A DNA stretch of 64,000 bases, taken from positions 8,804,001-8,868,000 of the forward strand of contig OZ024935.1 of NCBI GenBank assembly GCA_964017235.1. The letters are read 5' to 3'. Origin of the DNA: Sabellastarte sp. h YS-2021 (lineage: Eukaryota; Annelida; Polychaeta; Sabellida; Sabellidae). Of the stretch, positions 57,301-58,473 are shown piece after piece; the first letter of the stretch is position 1, and the number at the start of each line of letters is the position of its first letter. The notes under the pieces were generated by a model. It was not told where the DNA came from. It saw only the letters and a list, made by a program, of their open reading frames with translations, and searched no databases. The translations under genes were made by a program, and so were the position numbers.

Positions 57301-57506
57301 TTTTTCCACTGGTCCACCTTTCTGTCTGCGATTTTCAAAATACATCTGAATATCTTCTTCATCCACATCAGAGGGCAGGCCAGAGACAACAATAGTCCGG
57401 GTATCATCAATGTCTGAAGCACCAGCTTGCTTGTCTTCATACCAATCCACAGCTACTACAGCCCCTTTCATATCCAGTGTCCCTTCTTCAATTAGTTGCT
57501 GTGCAT
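105..57506 (-). CDS. PARP14: PARP14-like multi-RRM, KH, triple-macrodomain gene (30 exons in window, both ends incomplete)
   Basis: Joined minus-strand gene, read from high to low coordinates. Exons: 57246-57506, 53678-53941, 52041-52286, 51184-51480, 50810-50947, 50044-50193, 48517-48656, 47859-47988, 43611-43702, 43155-43302, 41813-42085, 40302-40603, 39424-39636, 38502-38854, 37513-37727, 37095-37270, 35997-36219, 27667-27798, 27215-27359, 18700-18827, 18141-18253, 13046-13156, 12071-12196, 11299-11520, 10182-10461, 9476-9544, 5165-5335, 3880-3979, 596-699 and 105(or 144)-316. All introns are GT-AG and phases agree throughout. RRM-like modules, then KH-like segments, then three macro domains is the order of PARP14 proteins, which bind nucleic acid and ADP-ribose and act in stress and innate immune signalling (family knowledge). 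No catalytic ART domain is in the window, so enzyme activity is inferred only. The first exon starts in phase 1, so upstream exons exist. Exon calls are manual; the weakest is the last one. Confidence 0.82.
596..699 (-). CDS. PARP14: PARP14-like exon e29: end of macro domain 3
   Basis: Phase 2 in, phase 1 out. Reads [19 protein letters not shown], the last strand and helix of the macro fold, then [14 protein letters not shown]. Confidence 0.83.
1480..2375. repeat. diverged tandem array related to the 147-bp satellite
   Basis: CCTTGAA motifs recur near 1490, 1632, 1990, 2132 and 2272, about 140-150 bp apart with one gap. One unit (about 1980-2105) shares with the 58-kb array the order TTTGACCTTGAA, ACCACAC.AGAAGATTC, TTCCT, CAAACCT, GCAATAATAAG.GAG. 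Degenerate, so older than the array at the right end. Confidence 0.75.
3560..3878 (+). mobile_element. LINE 3' fragment with GATTA tail
   Basis: Plus-strand translation keeps [18 protein letters not shown], the conserved carboxy end of CR1/L2-type reverse transcriptase ORFs (WNSLP...). It is followed by a short 3' region and a GATTAGATTAGAT tail at 3860-3872. 5'-truncated. The same type of end is found at 26.5-27.19 kb. Confidence 0.7.
3880..3979 (-). CDS. PARP14: PARP14-like exon e28: macro domain 3, helix after loop
   Basis: Phase 1 in, phase 2 out. Reads [19 protein letters not shown] and [13 protein letters not shown]. It replaces the usual NxGxP after GTG by AMSVES. The splice donor directly touches the tail of a LINE fragment. 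Confidence 0.82.
3980..5164. other. intron e27/e28, nothing recognised
   Basis: AT-rich, no long open frame with family features, no clear repeat seen by eye. Confidence 0.5.
5165..5335 (-). CDS. PARP14: PARP14-like exon e27: macro domain 3, middle and phosphate loop
   Basis: Phase 1 to phase 1. Reads [19 protein letters not shown], then [14 protein letters not shown] and [13 protein letters not shown], the conserved phosphate loop, cut by the intron right after GTG. Confidence 0.86.
5336..6950. other. left part of intron e26/e27
   Basis: Mostly unrecognised AT-rich sequence. A small hairpin (GACCTACTT, 2-base loop, AAGTAGGTC) lies at 5750-5769. At about 6735-6800 is a segment (AATCAGTGCCCGTGAA...) similar to the sequence just before the 147-bp satellite at 58398. 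Confidence 0.5.
6950..9010. repeat. AGCTATTACTCAG tandem array, locus 1
   Basis: Repeats of AAAGTAGCTATTACTCAGCTATG with ACAGGTCTG.AATTTTACTATGTTATAGCTGA and CTCTAAATGCAATA.TTTTCAAGTTATAA occur near 6970, 8331, 8488, 8790 and 8947 (spacing 150-157 bp), surrounding the CCCTGTGGGT array. The 86-codon plus-strand frame at 7915 is inside this array and is not a gene. Confidence 0.75.
7010..7700. repeat. tandem array with CCCTGTGGGT motif, locus 1
   Basis: About five units of 120-151 bp. ACCCTGTGGGT or its variant recurs near 7059, 7210, 7361, 7480 and 7632. Each is followed by CAAAAATTCGCT..AAATC.CTCTATCTC and AGATATTCACACTTTTTCATTTTC, ending AAGATGGC. Homologous to the array at 44.2-45.6 kb. 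Confidence 0.8.
9476..9544 (-). CDS. PARP14: PARP14-like exon e26: macro domain 3, helix after first loop
   Basis: Phase 1 to phase 1, 69 bp. Reads [19 protein letters not shown], the helix that follows the glycine loop in macro domains. Too short for an open-frame list; found by homology with e22 and by phase. Confidence 0.83.
9545..10181. other. intron e25/e26, nothing recognised
   Basis: AT-rich intron. A short plus-strand open frame in it is rich in F, L and I from AT bias and has no family feature. Confidence 0.5.
10182..10461 (-). CDS. PARP14: PARP14-like exon e25: linker and start of macro domain 3
   Basis: Phase 0 in, phase 1 out. A lysine-rich linker ([17 protein letters not shown]) precedes [19 protein letters not shown] and [10 protein letters not shown]. 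The exon starts [13 protein letters not shown], upstream of the first methionine of the open frame. Confidence 0.88.
10918..11155 (+). mobile_element. tRNA-derived SINE, family A (copy 1)
   Basis: Head GGGGCCACGGTGTCAGAGTGG with pol III box-like GTGGTAA and GGTTCGGTTCC, a shared body (GGTAGTTGCTTGCCG, ACTGGTTTCCTC, ATGACCTGTACAG) and an AAATAAATAAATAAA tail. Flanking duplication TGCCAGG(A/G)TT at 10908-10917 and 11156-11165. Lies in the e24/e25 intron, antisense to the host gene. Confidence 0.92.
11299..11520 (-). CDS. PARP14: PARP14-like exon e24: macro domain 2, phosphate-binding loop and C-terminal part
   Basis: Phase 0 to phase 0, 74 codons. Reads [17 protein letters not shown], the canonical macro loop, then [13 protein letters not shown] and [12 protein letters not shown]. 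This is the best preserved ligand loop of the three macro domains. Confidence 0.92.
11631..11716. repeat. three 30-bp tandem repeats
   Basis: CTTTTTGTC(G/A)TAA.AATAAACATAATTAAA starts at 11631, 11661 and 11691; the third unit is diverged. Confidence 0.75.
12071..12196 (-). CDS. PARP14: PARP14-like exon e23: macro domain 2, middle
   Basis: Phase 0 to phase 0, 42 codons. Reads [19 protein letters not shown] (GGxLxCxxVxHI) and [14 protein letters not shown]. The donor used is CAG|GTGAAA; a nearer GAG|GTTAAA is possible but would drop three codons. Confidence 0.84.
12268..12350. repeat. AT-rich inverted repeat
   Basis: AGAAAAAATATATCAC near 12270 is mirrored by GTGATATATTTTTTCT near 12334, followed by a (TA)n run. 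A hairpin in the e22/e23 intron; function unknown. The rest of that intron (12197-13045) shows nothing else. Confidence 0.6.
13046..13156 (-). CDS. PARP14: PARP14-like exon e22: macro domain 2, ADP-ribose contact region
   Basis: Phase 0 to phase 0, 37 codons. Reads [19 protein letters not shown], aligned with DAIVNxANxxLxxGGGVA, then [24 protein letters not shown] matches the adenine-contact strand of the family. Confidence 0.87.
13629..13740. repeat. 112-bp foldback element
   Basis: Nearly self-complementary. TAGATA at 13629 pairs with TATCTA at 13735, GTGGCGCT at 13643 with AGCGCCAC at 13719, GTAAACTTAATG with CATTAAGTTTAC, and GGCCCT with AGGGCC at the centre. Much more GC-rich than its surroundings. 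Confidence 0.85.
15040..15940. repeat. tandem array of 139-146 bp units rich in TGACCTTGA
   Basis: Six units marked by GAAGTTGATA at about 15145, 15285, 15424, 15568, 15714 and 15860. Each has GACCTTGATTTGACCTTTGACCTTG-type sequence, TATATCTCGGAAACCGTAAGGTG and a variable spacer. Short frames in it are repeat-derived. Confidence 0.85.
15941..18140. other. rest of intron e21/e22
   Basis: AT-rich. Clusters of the short motif GTACAAGTTGCA(A) occur at about 16850-16950 and 17570-17655. Nothing else recognised. Confidence 0.5.
18141..18253 (-). CDS. PARP14: PARP14-like exon e21: start of macro domain 2
   Basis: Phase 1 in, phase 0 out (AAAGG|GTAAGG). Linker [18 protein letters not shown], then [14 protein letters not shown], the first strand and turn of a macro domain. 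Confidence 0.83.
18254..18699. other. intron e20/e21, nothing recognised
   Basis: Ordinary AT-rich intron sequence. Confidence 0.5.
18700..18827 (-). CDS. PARP14: PARP14-like exon e20: end of macro domain 1
   Basis: Phase 2 in, phase 1 out. Reads [19 protein letters not shown], the last strand and helix of the macro fold, then a linker toward macro 2. The LTR retrotransposon lies in the intron between e19 and e20. Confidence 0.82.
19313..20329 (+). repeat. 5' LTR of the retrotransposon
   Basis: 1017 bp. By eye it differs from the 3' LTR by one C in a poly-C run (about 19526-19534) and one T/C (at about 20165). TATATAAG at 19662-19669 is a candidate TATA box and AATAAA at 20240-20245 a candidate polyadenylation signal. 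The short frames inside (also on the minus strand) are identical in both LTRs and are not genes. Confidence 0.95.
19662..19669 (+). promoter_or_regulatory. candidate TATA box of the LTR promoter
   Basis: TATATAAG about 350 bp into the LTR, upstream of the AATAAA at 20240. Position is consistent with a U3-R boundary; not tested. Confidence 0.5.
20337..20354 (+). other. primer binding site, tRNA-Pro type
   Basis: TGGGGGCTCGTCCGGGAT, seven bases after the LTR, is complementary to the 3' end of tRNA-Pro, the primer used by several vertebrate gammaretroviruses (established knowledge). It marks where minus-strand DNA synthesis would begin. Confidence 0.9.
20450..23701 (+). CDS. Gag-protease-integrase polyprotein of the LTR element (1083 aa, no RT/RNase H)
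   Basis: The start is the ATG at 20450 (MASAK); a GTG 9 bp upstream is not credible. In order: an N-terminal helical part; a charged coiled coil made of LEAQQRKEE-type repeats (about residues 75-165); a Gag capsid-like region with [15 protein letters not shown] near residue 258, similar to SCAN-type capsids; a CCHC zinc knuckle [14 protein letters not shown] at residue 401; an aspartic protease with DTGA at 485 and LLLGND near 555; a linker (about 575-690) where RT and RNase H would be expected; and an integrase. The integrase has an HHCC zinc part near 737-770 and catalytic D808, D867 and E903 (the last two 35 residues apart, canonical D,D35E), then a weak chromodomain-free tail. The frame is fully open, so the missing RT reflects an in-frame loss, not decay. 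Translated in cytoplasm for particle formation if expressed. Confidence 0.93.
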   Translation: MASAKEFVQSPSMEVLETFKKDMLMQIAQELQLEVKRSTRKHELKRLIVEQLVDEDVLPDSCLEVYKPLPMGPSGQYEIRRLEIERELRLKELETQALAQQRKEELEAQQRKEELEAQQRKKELEAQQRKEELEARKEELEARKYEKELELKHEREMKALELNARRIAHEESIATKFDLGKNVRLVPPFNESEVDKYFQHFERVAQNLKWPIDQWPLLLQSVLRGKAQEAYTALPISECVDYNSVKNAILKAYELVPEAYRQKFRNYRKQESQTHVEFAHEKEVYFDRWCNSREVGTDFEKLGQVILIEEFKRCVRDDIKTYLDEQKVENLAKAAAYADDYALTHKSTFNKNKSFGPAKKSYPEIGKKSENVAPEKSSDKGQTSNQTMSKDRKPRSFAPVCHYCKKPGHVMSDCWLLKKRREKEATPNAFVSSKSNWRSNPNRAESSIGLDKSEIIREEFKPFVSEGFVSLESSSSQVPIKILRDTGATQSLLLEGVLPLSVSTSTGESVIAQGIEGGCVNVPLHKVKLVSDLVTGSVVVGTRPTLPIKGVSLLLGNDLAGGKVVADPKVTSKPITLVSTEKLEEVIPGIFPSCAVTRATAKKAQEEPKDCKKSTDVLVDLSDTFLNNYDHDVQNYDTNPKARVDSEKQDSIDCQDVSLSKSKLISEQENDPELAPLFKLVLPPVELDKVPVGYYVRNGVLMRKWRPPNVPASEEWSVVHQIVVTKVYQSEILKLAHESPMGGHLGINKTYNKITKHFYWPQIRHSVAEFCKTCHICQMVGKPNQKIPVAPLKPIPAFEEPFSKVIIDCVGPLPKAKSRNQYLLTIMCASTRFPEAIPLTNITAPKISKALVNFFTLVGLPKEIQSDQGSNFMSGLFQQVVFQLGAKQIKSSAYHPESQGALERFHSTLKNMIRTYCLDNEKDWDEGISLLLFAVRESVQESLGFSPFELVFGHSVRGPLKLLKENWLSENTESLNLLDYVSRFRNKLKKACELAQQNLKNSQSKMKMLYDKKLQNRIFNPGGEASVSSPGQMNKLQARDLGSYPVARRVETLQKTIKNCDNRHSNQMWEITMVKPYFERGIT
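23993..24003 (+). other. polypurine tract
   Basis: AAGGGGGGAGG directly before the 3' LTR, the usual plus-strand primer site. Confidence 0.85.
24004..25019 (+). repeat. 3' LTR of the retrotransposon
   Basis: 1016 bp, TGTTAC...GTAACA, near-identical to the 5' LTR, followed by the target duplication GTGGC. Confidence 0.95.
25130..25660. repeat. AAACATTT/AAATGTTT-rich repeat, possible MITE
   Basis: Many copies of AAACATTT and its complement AAATGTTT in both orientations (TTTGTAAAACATTTTC, CATTTCATGATGAATGTTTG, TAAACATTAG). It ends in TTTTTAATGTTAACTGGGAG. Capable of strong secondary structure; boundaries uncertain. Confidence 0.5.
26131..26351 (-). mobile_element. degenerate tRNA-derived SINE, family A
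   Basis: Minus orientation: TTTATTTATT tail complement at the left, AACACTGTACAGGTCATATCA body and a decayed head (TTACCACTGTGCCCCC). Flanking duplication ATGACACT(G/C)AATTT at 26117-26130 and 26352-26365. Older than the other copies. Confidence 0.82.
26480..27187 (+). mobile_element. degenerate CR1/L2-like LINE 3' fragment
   Basis: Plus-strand frames retain [25 protein letters not shown] and later [12 protein letters not shown], decayed matches to the RT C-terminal region (LGVxFDS, [13 protein letters not shown], WNSLP). The 3' end has a GATTAGATTAGATG tail at about 27165-27187. The 118-codon frame at 26535 is this relic, not a host gene. Confidence 0.7.
27215..27359 (-). CDS. PARP14: PARP14-like exon e19: macro domain 1, late part
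   Basis: Phase 1 in, phase 2 out. Frame reads [18 protein letters not shown], then [15 protein letters not shown]. This corresponds to the SIAxPAxGTGxxGxP loop of macro domains, with the GTG motif lost. The ATG-initiated open frame here is a different frame and is a shadow. Confidence 0.82.
27360..27666. other. intron e18/e19, nothing recognised
   Basis: Short AT-rich intron with normal splice sites. Confidence 0.5.
27667..27798 (-). CDS. PARP14: PARP14-like exon e18: middle of macro domain 1
   Basis: Phase 1 to phase 1. Reads [19 protein letters not shown] and [18 protein letters not shown], matching the GGxLxCxxVIH segment of macro domains. It is separated from e17 by an 8.2-kb intron holding LINE and SINE insertions. 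Confidence 0.83.
28690..30625 (-). pseudogene. broken CR1/L2-like LINE (RT region)
   Basis: Minus strand. In order: the end of the endonuclease region (ISHSVMSDF), a spacer, then RT blocks [67 protein letters not shown] and the catalytic [14 protein letters not shown], and the thumb up to VYKFLHTG. Several frame changes split it. Most of the endonuclease and the last part after the thumb are missing, so it is truncated at both ends. YTDDTQVY and the overall motif set fit the CR1/L2 group. Confidence 0.9.
30626..32718. other. intron e17/e18, part between LINE and SINE
   Basis: AT-rich; no gene or clear repeat recognised. Confidence 0.45.
32719..32961 (+). mobile_element. tRNA-derived SINE, family A (copy 2)
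   Basis: GGGGGCCACGGTGGCAGAGTGG head, B-box-like GGTTCGATTCC, AATAAATAAATAAAATAA tail. Perfect flanking duplication TTGAATGTGGAAA (32706-32718 and 32962-32974). Confidence 0.93.
32975..35996. other. intron e17/e18, right part
   Basis: AT-rich. About 34795-34960 (GTAGCTGTAACATATG, ATGTCCACCCTACGAA, ACAGTAGTCTTGAAAGA) resembles 43905-44035, so an interspersed repeat. Nothing coding. Confidence 0.5.
35997..36219 (-). CDS. PARP14: PARP14-like exon e17: acidic linker and N-terminal part of macro domain 1
   Basis: Phase 0 in, phase 1 out. The acceptor at CCTCTTTTAAG|GTGGTC is chosen because it keeps phase with e16; the open frame runs 36 bp further upstream. Acidic [17 protein letters not shown] is followed by [19 protein letters not shown], the classic opening of a macro domain. 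Here the usual glycine loop is replaced by [12 protein letters not shown]. Confidence 0.82.
36360..36587 (-). mobile_element. tRNA-derived SINE, family A (copy 3)
   Basis: Reverse orientation: tail complement TGTTTATTTGGGG, body, and head ending CTCTGCCACCGTGGCCCC. Perfect 16-bp duplication TTCCATTACCCATTGA at 36344-36359 and 36588-36603. Sits in the e16/e17 intron. Confidence 0.95.
36656..36880 (-). mobile_element. tRNA-derived SINE, family B (copy 1)
   Basis: Reverse orientation; head complement CTCTAACCGCTATACCACCGAGCCCCC and B-box-like GGCGGCC...GATTGGAACC. Duplication CCGTGTTAAAGG at 36644-36655 and 36881-36892. Lies 53 bp from the family A copy. Confidence 0.9.
37095..37270 (-). CDS. 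PARP14: PARP14-like exon e16: linker to macro domain 1
   Basis: Phase 1 in, phase 0 out (CACAAT|GTAAGA, a strong donor). Reads [18 protein letters not shown], then [17 protein letters not shown] and [12 protein letters not shown]. It may be part of the last KH-like unit; function not assignable. Confidence 0.76.
37513..37727 (-). CDS. PARP14: PARP14-like exon e15: KH-like segment
   Basis: Phase 2 in, phase 1 out. Reads [18 protein letters not shown] (strand then helix), [22 protein letters not shown] and [11 protein letters not shown]. The frame is fixed by the phase of e14. Confidence 0.78.
37728..38501. other. intron e14/e15, nothing recognised
   Basis: AT-rich, with AACAACTAACAAT-type low complexity near 38090-38120. 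Confidence 0.5.
38502..38854 (-). CDS. PARP14: PARP14-like exon e14: KH-like segments
   Basis: Phase 0 in, phase 2 out. Helix [15 protein letters not shown], then [18 protein letters not shown] with helix [14 protein letters not shown], followed by [18 protein letters not shown]. Largest exon of the set (353 bp). The upstream part of the open frame (to 38896) is intronic. Confidence 0.8.
38855..39423. other. intron e13/e14, nothing recognised
   Basis: AT-rich; a 118-codon minus-strand frame here has no family features and no support as an exon. Confidence 0.5.
39424..39636 (-). CDS. PARP14: PARP14-like exon e13: KH-like segment
   Basis: Phase 0 to phase 0, 71 codons. Basic start [11 protein letters not shown], helix [17 protein letters not shown], strands [18 protein letters not shown] and a terminal helix EENKKAK. 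The strand-turn-strand-helix end is typical of KH repeats. Confidence 0.8.
39817..39904. repeat. two perfect-order 44-bp tandem repeats
   Basis: TAATGTCATTGTAATTAATG... repeats at 39817 and 39861; the units differ by one base (TTCCCGATC versus TTCACGATC). Confidence 0.9.
39991..40180 (+). mobile_element. 5'-truncated tRNA-derived SINE, family B (copy 2)
   Basis: Begins at CTTGCCTCCAACCTCTGAGG, inside the tRNA-like head, so the first box is missing. The rest matches family B to the AAATAAATC tail. Duplication TCTGTGT(G/A)AATAGTC at about 39976-39990 and 40181-40195 shows that the truncation happened at insertion. Confidence 0.9.
40302..40603 (-). CDS. PARP14: PARP14-like exon e12: KH-like segment
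   Basis: Phase 1 in, phase 0 out (AACAAG|GTGAAC). Strand [15 protein letters not shown], helix [14 protein letters not shown], then [19 protein letters not shown], a strand pattern seen in KH-like repeats. Coding ends at the donor; the frame beyond it is intron. Confidence 0.77.
40604..41812. other. intron e11/e12, nothing recognised
   Basis: AT-rich, no clear repeats. Confidence 0.5.
41813..42085 (-). CDS. PARP14: PARP14-like exon e11: post-RRM and KH-like segment
   Basis: Phase 1 to phase 1. Contains [29 protein letters not shown] and a helical stretch [15 protein letters not shown]. Beta-rich then helical organisation fits the start of the degenerate KH series of PARP14; the fold assignment is inference. 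Confidence 0.75.
42290..42660. repeat. imperfect minisatellite rich in TGGACA
   Basis: Irregular repeats of ATATGGACAAAGTGGACA-, AATGGACTGA- and GATATGGACATAG-type sequence. The 130-codon minus frame through it (Y, C, S, P-rich) is low complexity and has no splice partner, so I do not call it a gene. Confidence 0.6.
43155..43302 (-). CDS. PARP14: PARP14-like exon e10: rest of RRM-like module 7
   Basis: Phase 0 in, phase 1 out. Reads [29 protein letters not shown] and the closing strand [12 protein letters not shown]. Together with e9 this is the last RRM-like unit before the KH region. Confidence 0.78.
43611..43702 (-). CDS. PARP14: PARP14-like exon e9: linker and start of RRM-like module 7
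   Basis: Phase 1 in, phase 0 out. Reads [17 protein letters not shown] and ends EQSRTLE before the donor GAG|GTAAAT. Very short (92 bp); supported by phase and by the reading into e10. Confidence 0.75.
43885..44110. repeat. interspersed repeat preceding the CCCTGTGGGT array
   Basis: CTAGAAATAGGACGCCCTGT and GTAAATTATTTCAGCTTTATGCCTTTTTGCAT recur at 45345-45405, and TAGTAGCTGCAACATATGG plus ATGTCCACCCC recur at about 34815-34910. Confidence 0.6.
44230..45620. repeat. tandem array with CCCTGTGGGT motif, locus 2
   Basis: About eight units, mostly 150-170 bp, each with GATACCCTGTGGGTCGAAAATTTCGA, CTCTATCTCGCACGGTTAAGGAGATAGAAGC, TTTCCATTTTTGGCAAAAA and TCAAAATGGCCGCC. All short frames on both strands here are repeat-derived. 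Confidence 0.88.
45630..47010. repeat. AGCTATTACTCAG tandem array, locus 2
   Basis: About seven or eight units near 160-165 bp with GTAGCTATTACTCAGTTAGCTAT, AAAGCAATCCCAAGCAAGCTATTGA and CATACCAAATTT.GTAAAGATA. It directly follows the CCCTGTGGGT array, as at locus 1. Confidence 0.85.
47398..47520. repeat. foldback element with central GC palindrome
   Basis: AATATAGCATTCAAAAGCTGTCTA pairs with TAGACGGCTTTTTCATGCTATATT (outer arms, a few mismatches). The centre is AAGCACGAAGGCTTCGTGCTT. A further inverted match, CCGTCTAAAATTCTGC at 47091-47106 and GCAGAATTTTAGACGG at 47427-47442, suggests a larger element from about 47035. Confidence 0.82.
47859..47988 (-). CDS. PARP14: PARP14-like exon e8: rest of RRM-like module 6
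   Basis: Phase 0 in, phase 1 out. Reads [18 protein letters not shown], then the closing strand [12 protein letters not shown]. It pairs with e7 to give ILCVM-NLPEC, aligned with VSGLP or VTGLP in modules 1-3. Confidence 0.78.
47989..48516. other. intron e7/e8, nothing recognised
   Basis: AT-rich intron. Confidence 0.5.
48517..48656 (-). CDS. PARP14: PARP14-like exon e7: linker and first strand of RRM-like module 6
   Basis: Phase 1 in, phase 0 out. Starts [14 protein letters not shown], echoing the VAQ..G lead-in of the other modules, and ends in EEKILCVM, the first RRM strand. The donor is GTGATG|GTAAATC. Confidence 0.75.
49030..49400. repeat. two or three decayed units related to the 147-bp satellite
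   Basis: TTCACCTTGAAGTAGAGGTCAAAGGGGAAATCTAACACC...GGCCATGATTA (49321-49385) keeps the order of motifs of the satellite. A second weaker unit lies near 49050-49125. Rest of the intron 48657-50043: nothing recognised. Confidence 0.55.
50044..50193 (-). CDS. PARP14: PARP14-like exon e6: second half of RRM-like module 5
   Basis: Phase 1 to phase 1. Reads [19 protein letters not shown], then [22 protein letters not shown], whose end fits the RNP1-like strand. It has no ATG-initiated open frame of its own and was found by splice-phase walking. Confidence 0.78.
50194..50809. other. intron e5/e6, nothing recognised
   Basis: AT-rich intron. Confidence 0.5.
50810..50947 (-). CDS. PARP14: PARP14-like exon e5: first half of RRM-like module 5
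   Basis: Phase 1 to phase 1. Reads [17 protein letters not shown] and ends in CALEITG, the first strand of an RRM whose remainder is on e6. Unlike modules 1-4, this module is split by an intron just after the strand. Confidence 0.78.
51184..51480 (-). CDS. PARP14: PARP14-like exon e4: divergent RRM-like module 4
   Basis: Phase 1 to phase 1. Starts VAETIVAKK and carries a basic insertion ([14 protein letters not shown]) before [18 protein letters not shown]. The closing strand [12 protein letters not shown] matches RNP1 position. The open frame continues into the intron after the donor AAAA|GTAAGT at 51183. Confidence 0.82.
51481..52040. other. intron e3/e4, nothing recognised
   Basis: AT-rich intron. 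Confidence 0.5.
52041..52286 (-). CDS. PARP14: PARP14-like exon e3: RRM-like module 3
   Basis: Phase 1 to phase 1. Starts DAERIVNKG, then [28 protein letters not shown] and [12 protein letters not shown]. The donor is GAAG|GTATTTT, so the open frame past the donor at 52040 is intronic. Confidence 0.87.
52449..52658. mobile_element. MITE-like element, 210 bp with 16-bp inverted ends
   Basis: AAATACACCTGTCCTT at 52449-52464 and its perfect complement AAGGACAGGTGTATTT at 52643-52658. The interior has ATACCCATATCCGCATTTG. No open frame, no obvious target duplication. The remainder of intron e2/e3 (to 53677) shows nothing else. Confidence 0.7.
53678..53941 (-). CDS. PARP14: PARP14-like exon e2: RRM-like module 2
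   Basis: Phase 1 to phase 1. Starts VAQRMVDNG, then [28 protein letters not shown] and the strand [12 protein letters not shown]. It is clearly paralogous to e1 and e3 along its whole length, as expected from exon duplication. Confidence 0.87.
53942..55265. other. left part of intron e1/e2
   Basis: AT-rich. Segments near 54790-54910, 55080-55215 and 55870-56050 share weak similarity (TGACC.C.GTTTGACCT, CATGATT.CCTATT), perhaps an old repeat. Confidence 0.4.
55266..55764. mobile_element. MITE-like element, ~500 bp with CCCAGATAG inverted ends
   Basis: CCCAGATAGTATTCCGCCGT followed by CGGACCGACGTTGG at the left end is mirrored by CCAACGTCGGTCCTACAGCAGAATGCTATCTGGG at the right end (few mismatches over about 34 bp). 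The flanks are made of CCAACGTTGG/GACGTTGGGC motifs, GC-rich against an AT-rich intron. Non-coding. Confidence 0.85.
56336..56467. repeat. 132-bp foldback element
   Basis: 17-bp perfect ends ACAGAATAAAACACTTC (56336-56352) and GAAGTGTTTTATTCTGT (56451-56467), with inner arms ATGAAGCCC and GATATTGCCC paired with GGGCAATATTAC and GGGCTTCAT. Confidence 0.9.
57045..57070. repeat. perfect 26-bp palindrome centred on TGACGTCA
   Basis: CGGGCAATA on the left, TGACGTCA at the centre, TATTGCCCG on the right; no mismatch. The core equals a consensus cAMP-response element. It lies 176 bp from the splice donor side of e1 and shares GGGCAATAT with the foldback at 56.4 kb. Confidence 0.9.
57246..57506 (-). 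CDS. PARP14: PARP14-like exon e1: RRM-like module 1
   Basis: Enters in phase 1 (acceptor CT at 57507-57508 on plus) and leaves in phase 1. It begins DAQQLIEEG, a lead-in shared by the following RRM exons. Then comes the strand-turn-helix [19 protein letters not shown], the GGPVEKV turn and an RNP1-like strand GTAVVCFQD. One complete RRM-like fold sits in a single symmetrical exon. Upstream coding exons must lie further right but none was recognised before 64000. Confidence 0.85.
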
Positions 57507-57869
57507 CTGCAAGAACATGAAATACCAGGTATTTAAAAAGACCTTCAGAAAGTGTTTTTATGGGCACGGCTGAATATTTAATAAAGTTAATTCCCTTACA
57601 TACATACCTGATATAAATTGCTGATGAGTGTGCTTACCGTCAATAACATTATCATGTATATTGCTGTGGATTTAGGTGGGTGTGGTACGGTTATGTGTAA
57701 GGTGTTTCAAGCTAAAGCTTGGTTTTGTTTGCATTCATTGTAATATATGTCTGCACACAAGTATGTCATATTTAATGAAAATCTGAACATCATGTTTATT
57801 TTGTCTTCAACAGTTAATTATCACTTTATTGTAACACTGTATTAGTGATAATAATTCAGTTGATTTCAA

Positions 57870-58112
57870 GAGGGGGCTCGGTGGTGTAGCGGTTAGAGTT
57901 CTTGCCTCCAACCTCTGAGGCCGCCAGTTCGAATCTCAGGCCGGGCGTTTCATGTTGGAAAGTTGGTAGTTACTTGCCAATGCCCGGTGGTTTACAAAAA
58001 AAACCCCCAAAACAGTGGTTTACAGTGCAGTATGCACTGGTTTCCTCCACCTGTAAAATACCCATCGCAATATGACGCTGGCTGTTGAACGCAATGTAAA
58101 ACAACAAATAAA
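57870..58112 (+). mobile_element. tRNA-derived SINE, family B (copy 3)
   Basis: Head GGGGGCTCGGTGGTGTAGCGG with TTAGAG and AGTTCGAATCTC, body with GTGGTTTACAGTGCAG, AACAAATAAATC tail. Duplication TCAGTTGATTTCAA at 57856-57869 and 58113-58126. An A/C-run insertion with a small repeat of GTGGTTTACA is present near 57988-58025. Confidence 0.94.
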
Positions 58113-58473
58113 TCAGTTGATTTCAACAGAATTTAAAAGTGTACTGTTTAAAGTTTTTGTATTTTTAAAAATTTTTCCCAATTTGGAGCAAATCATGAAT
58201 GTGGCTAAGATGAGAGTATGAATTAGGTATTAACTAGACAAAAGTTTTTGTACACAAAAACAAAGTGTCCCTACAGCTTTTAAGTTTTATAAGAAATGCT
58301 AAAGGACCAATGTGAAGAGGTAAATGTTATTGGTGAAGAGAAATTCTCCTGAAAGGACCATGTTAGGGTCACAAGAGTGATCTTAAAACGAAAAAAGCAA
58401 TCAGTGCCTGTGAACAGGTTCTGTATCAGCTGACTGTGTCTTTTAAGCTGCAAAGTAGAAGAAGCATGTTTAG

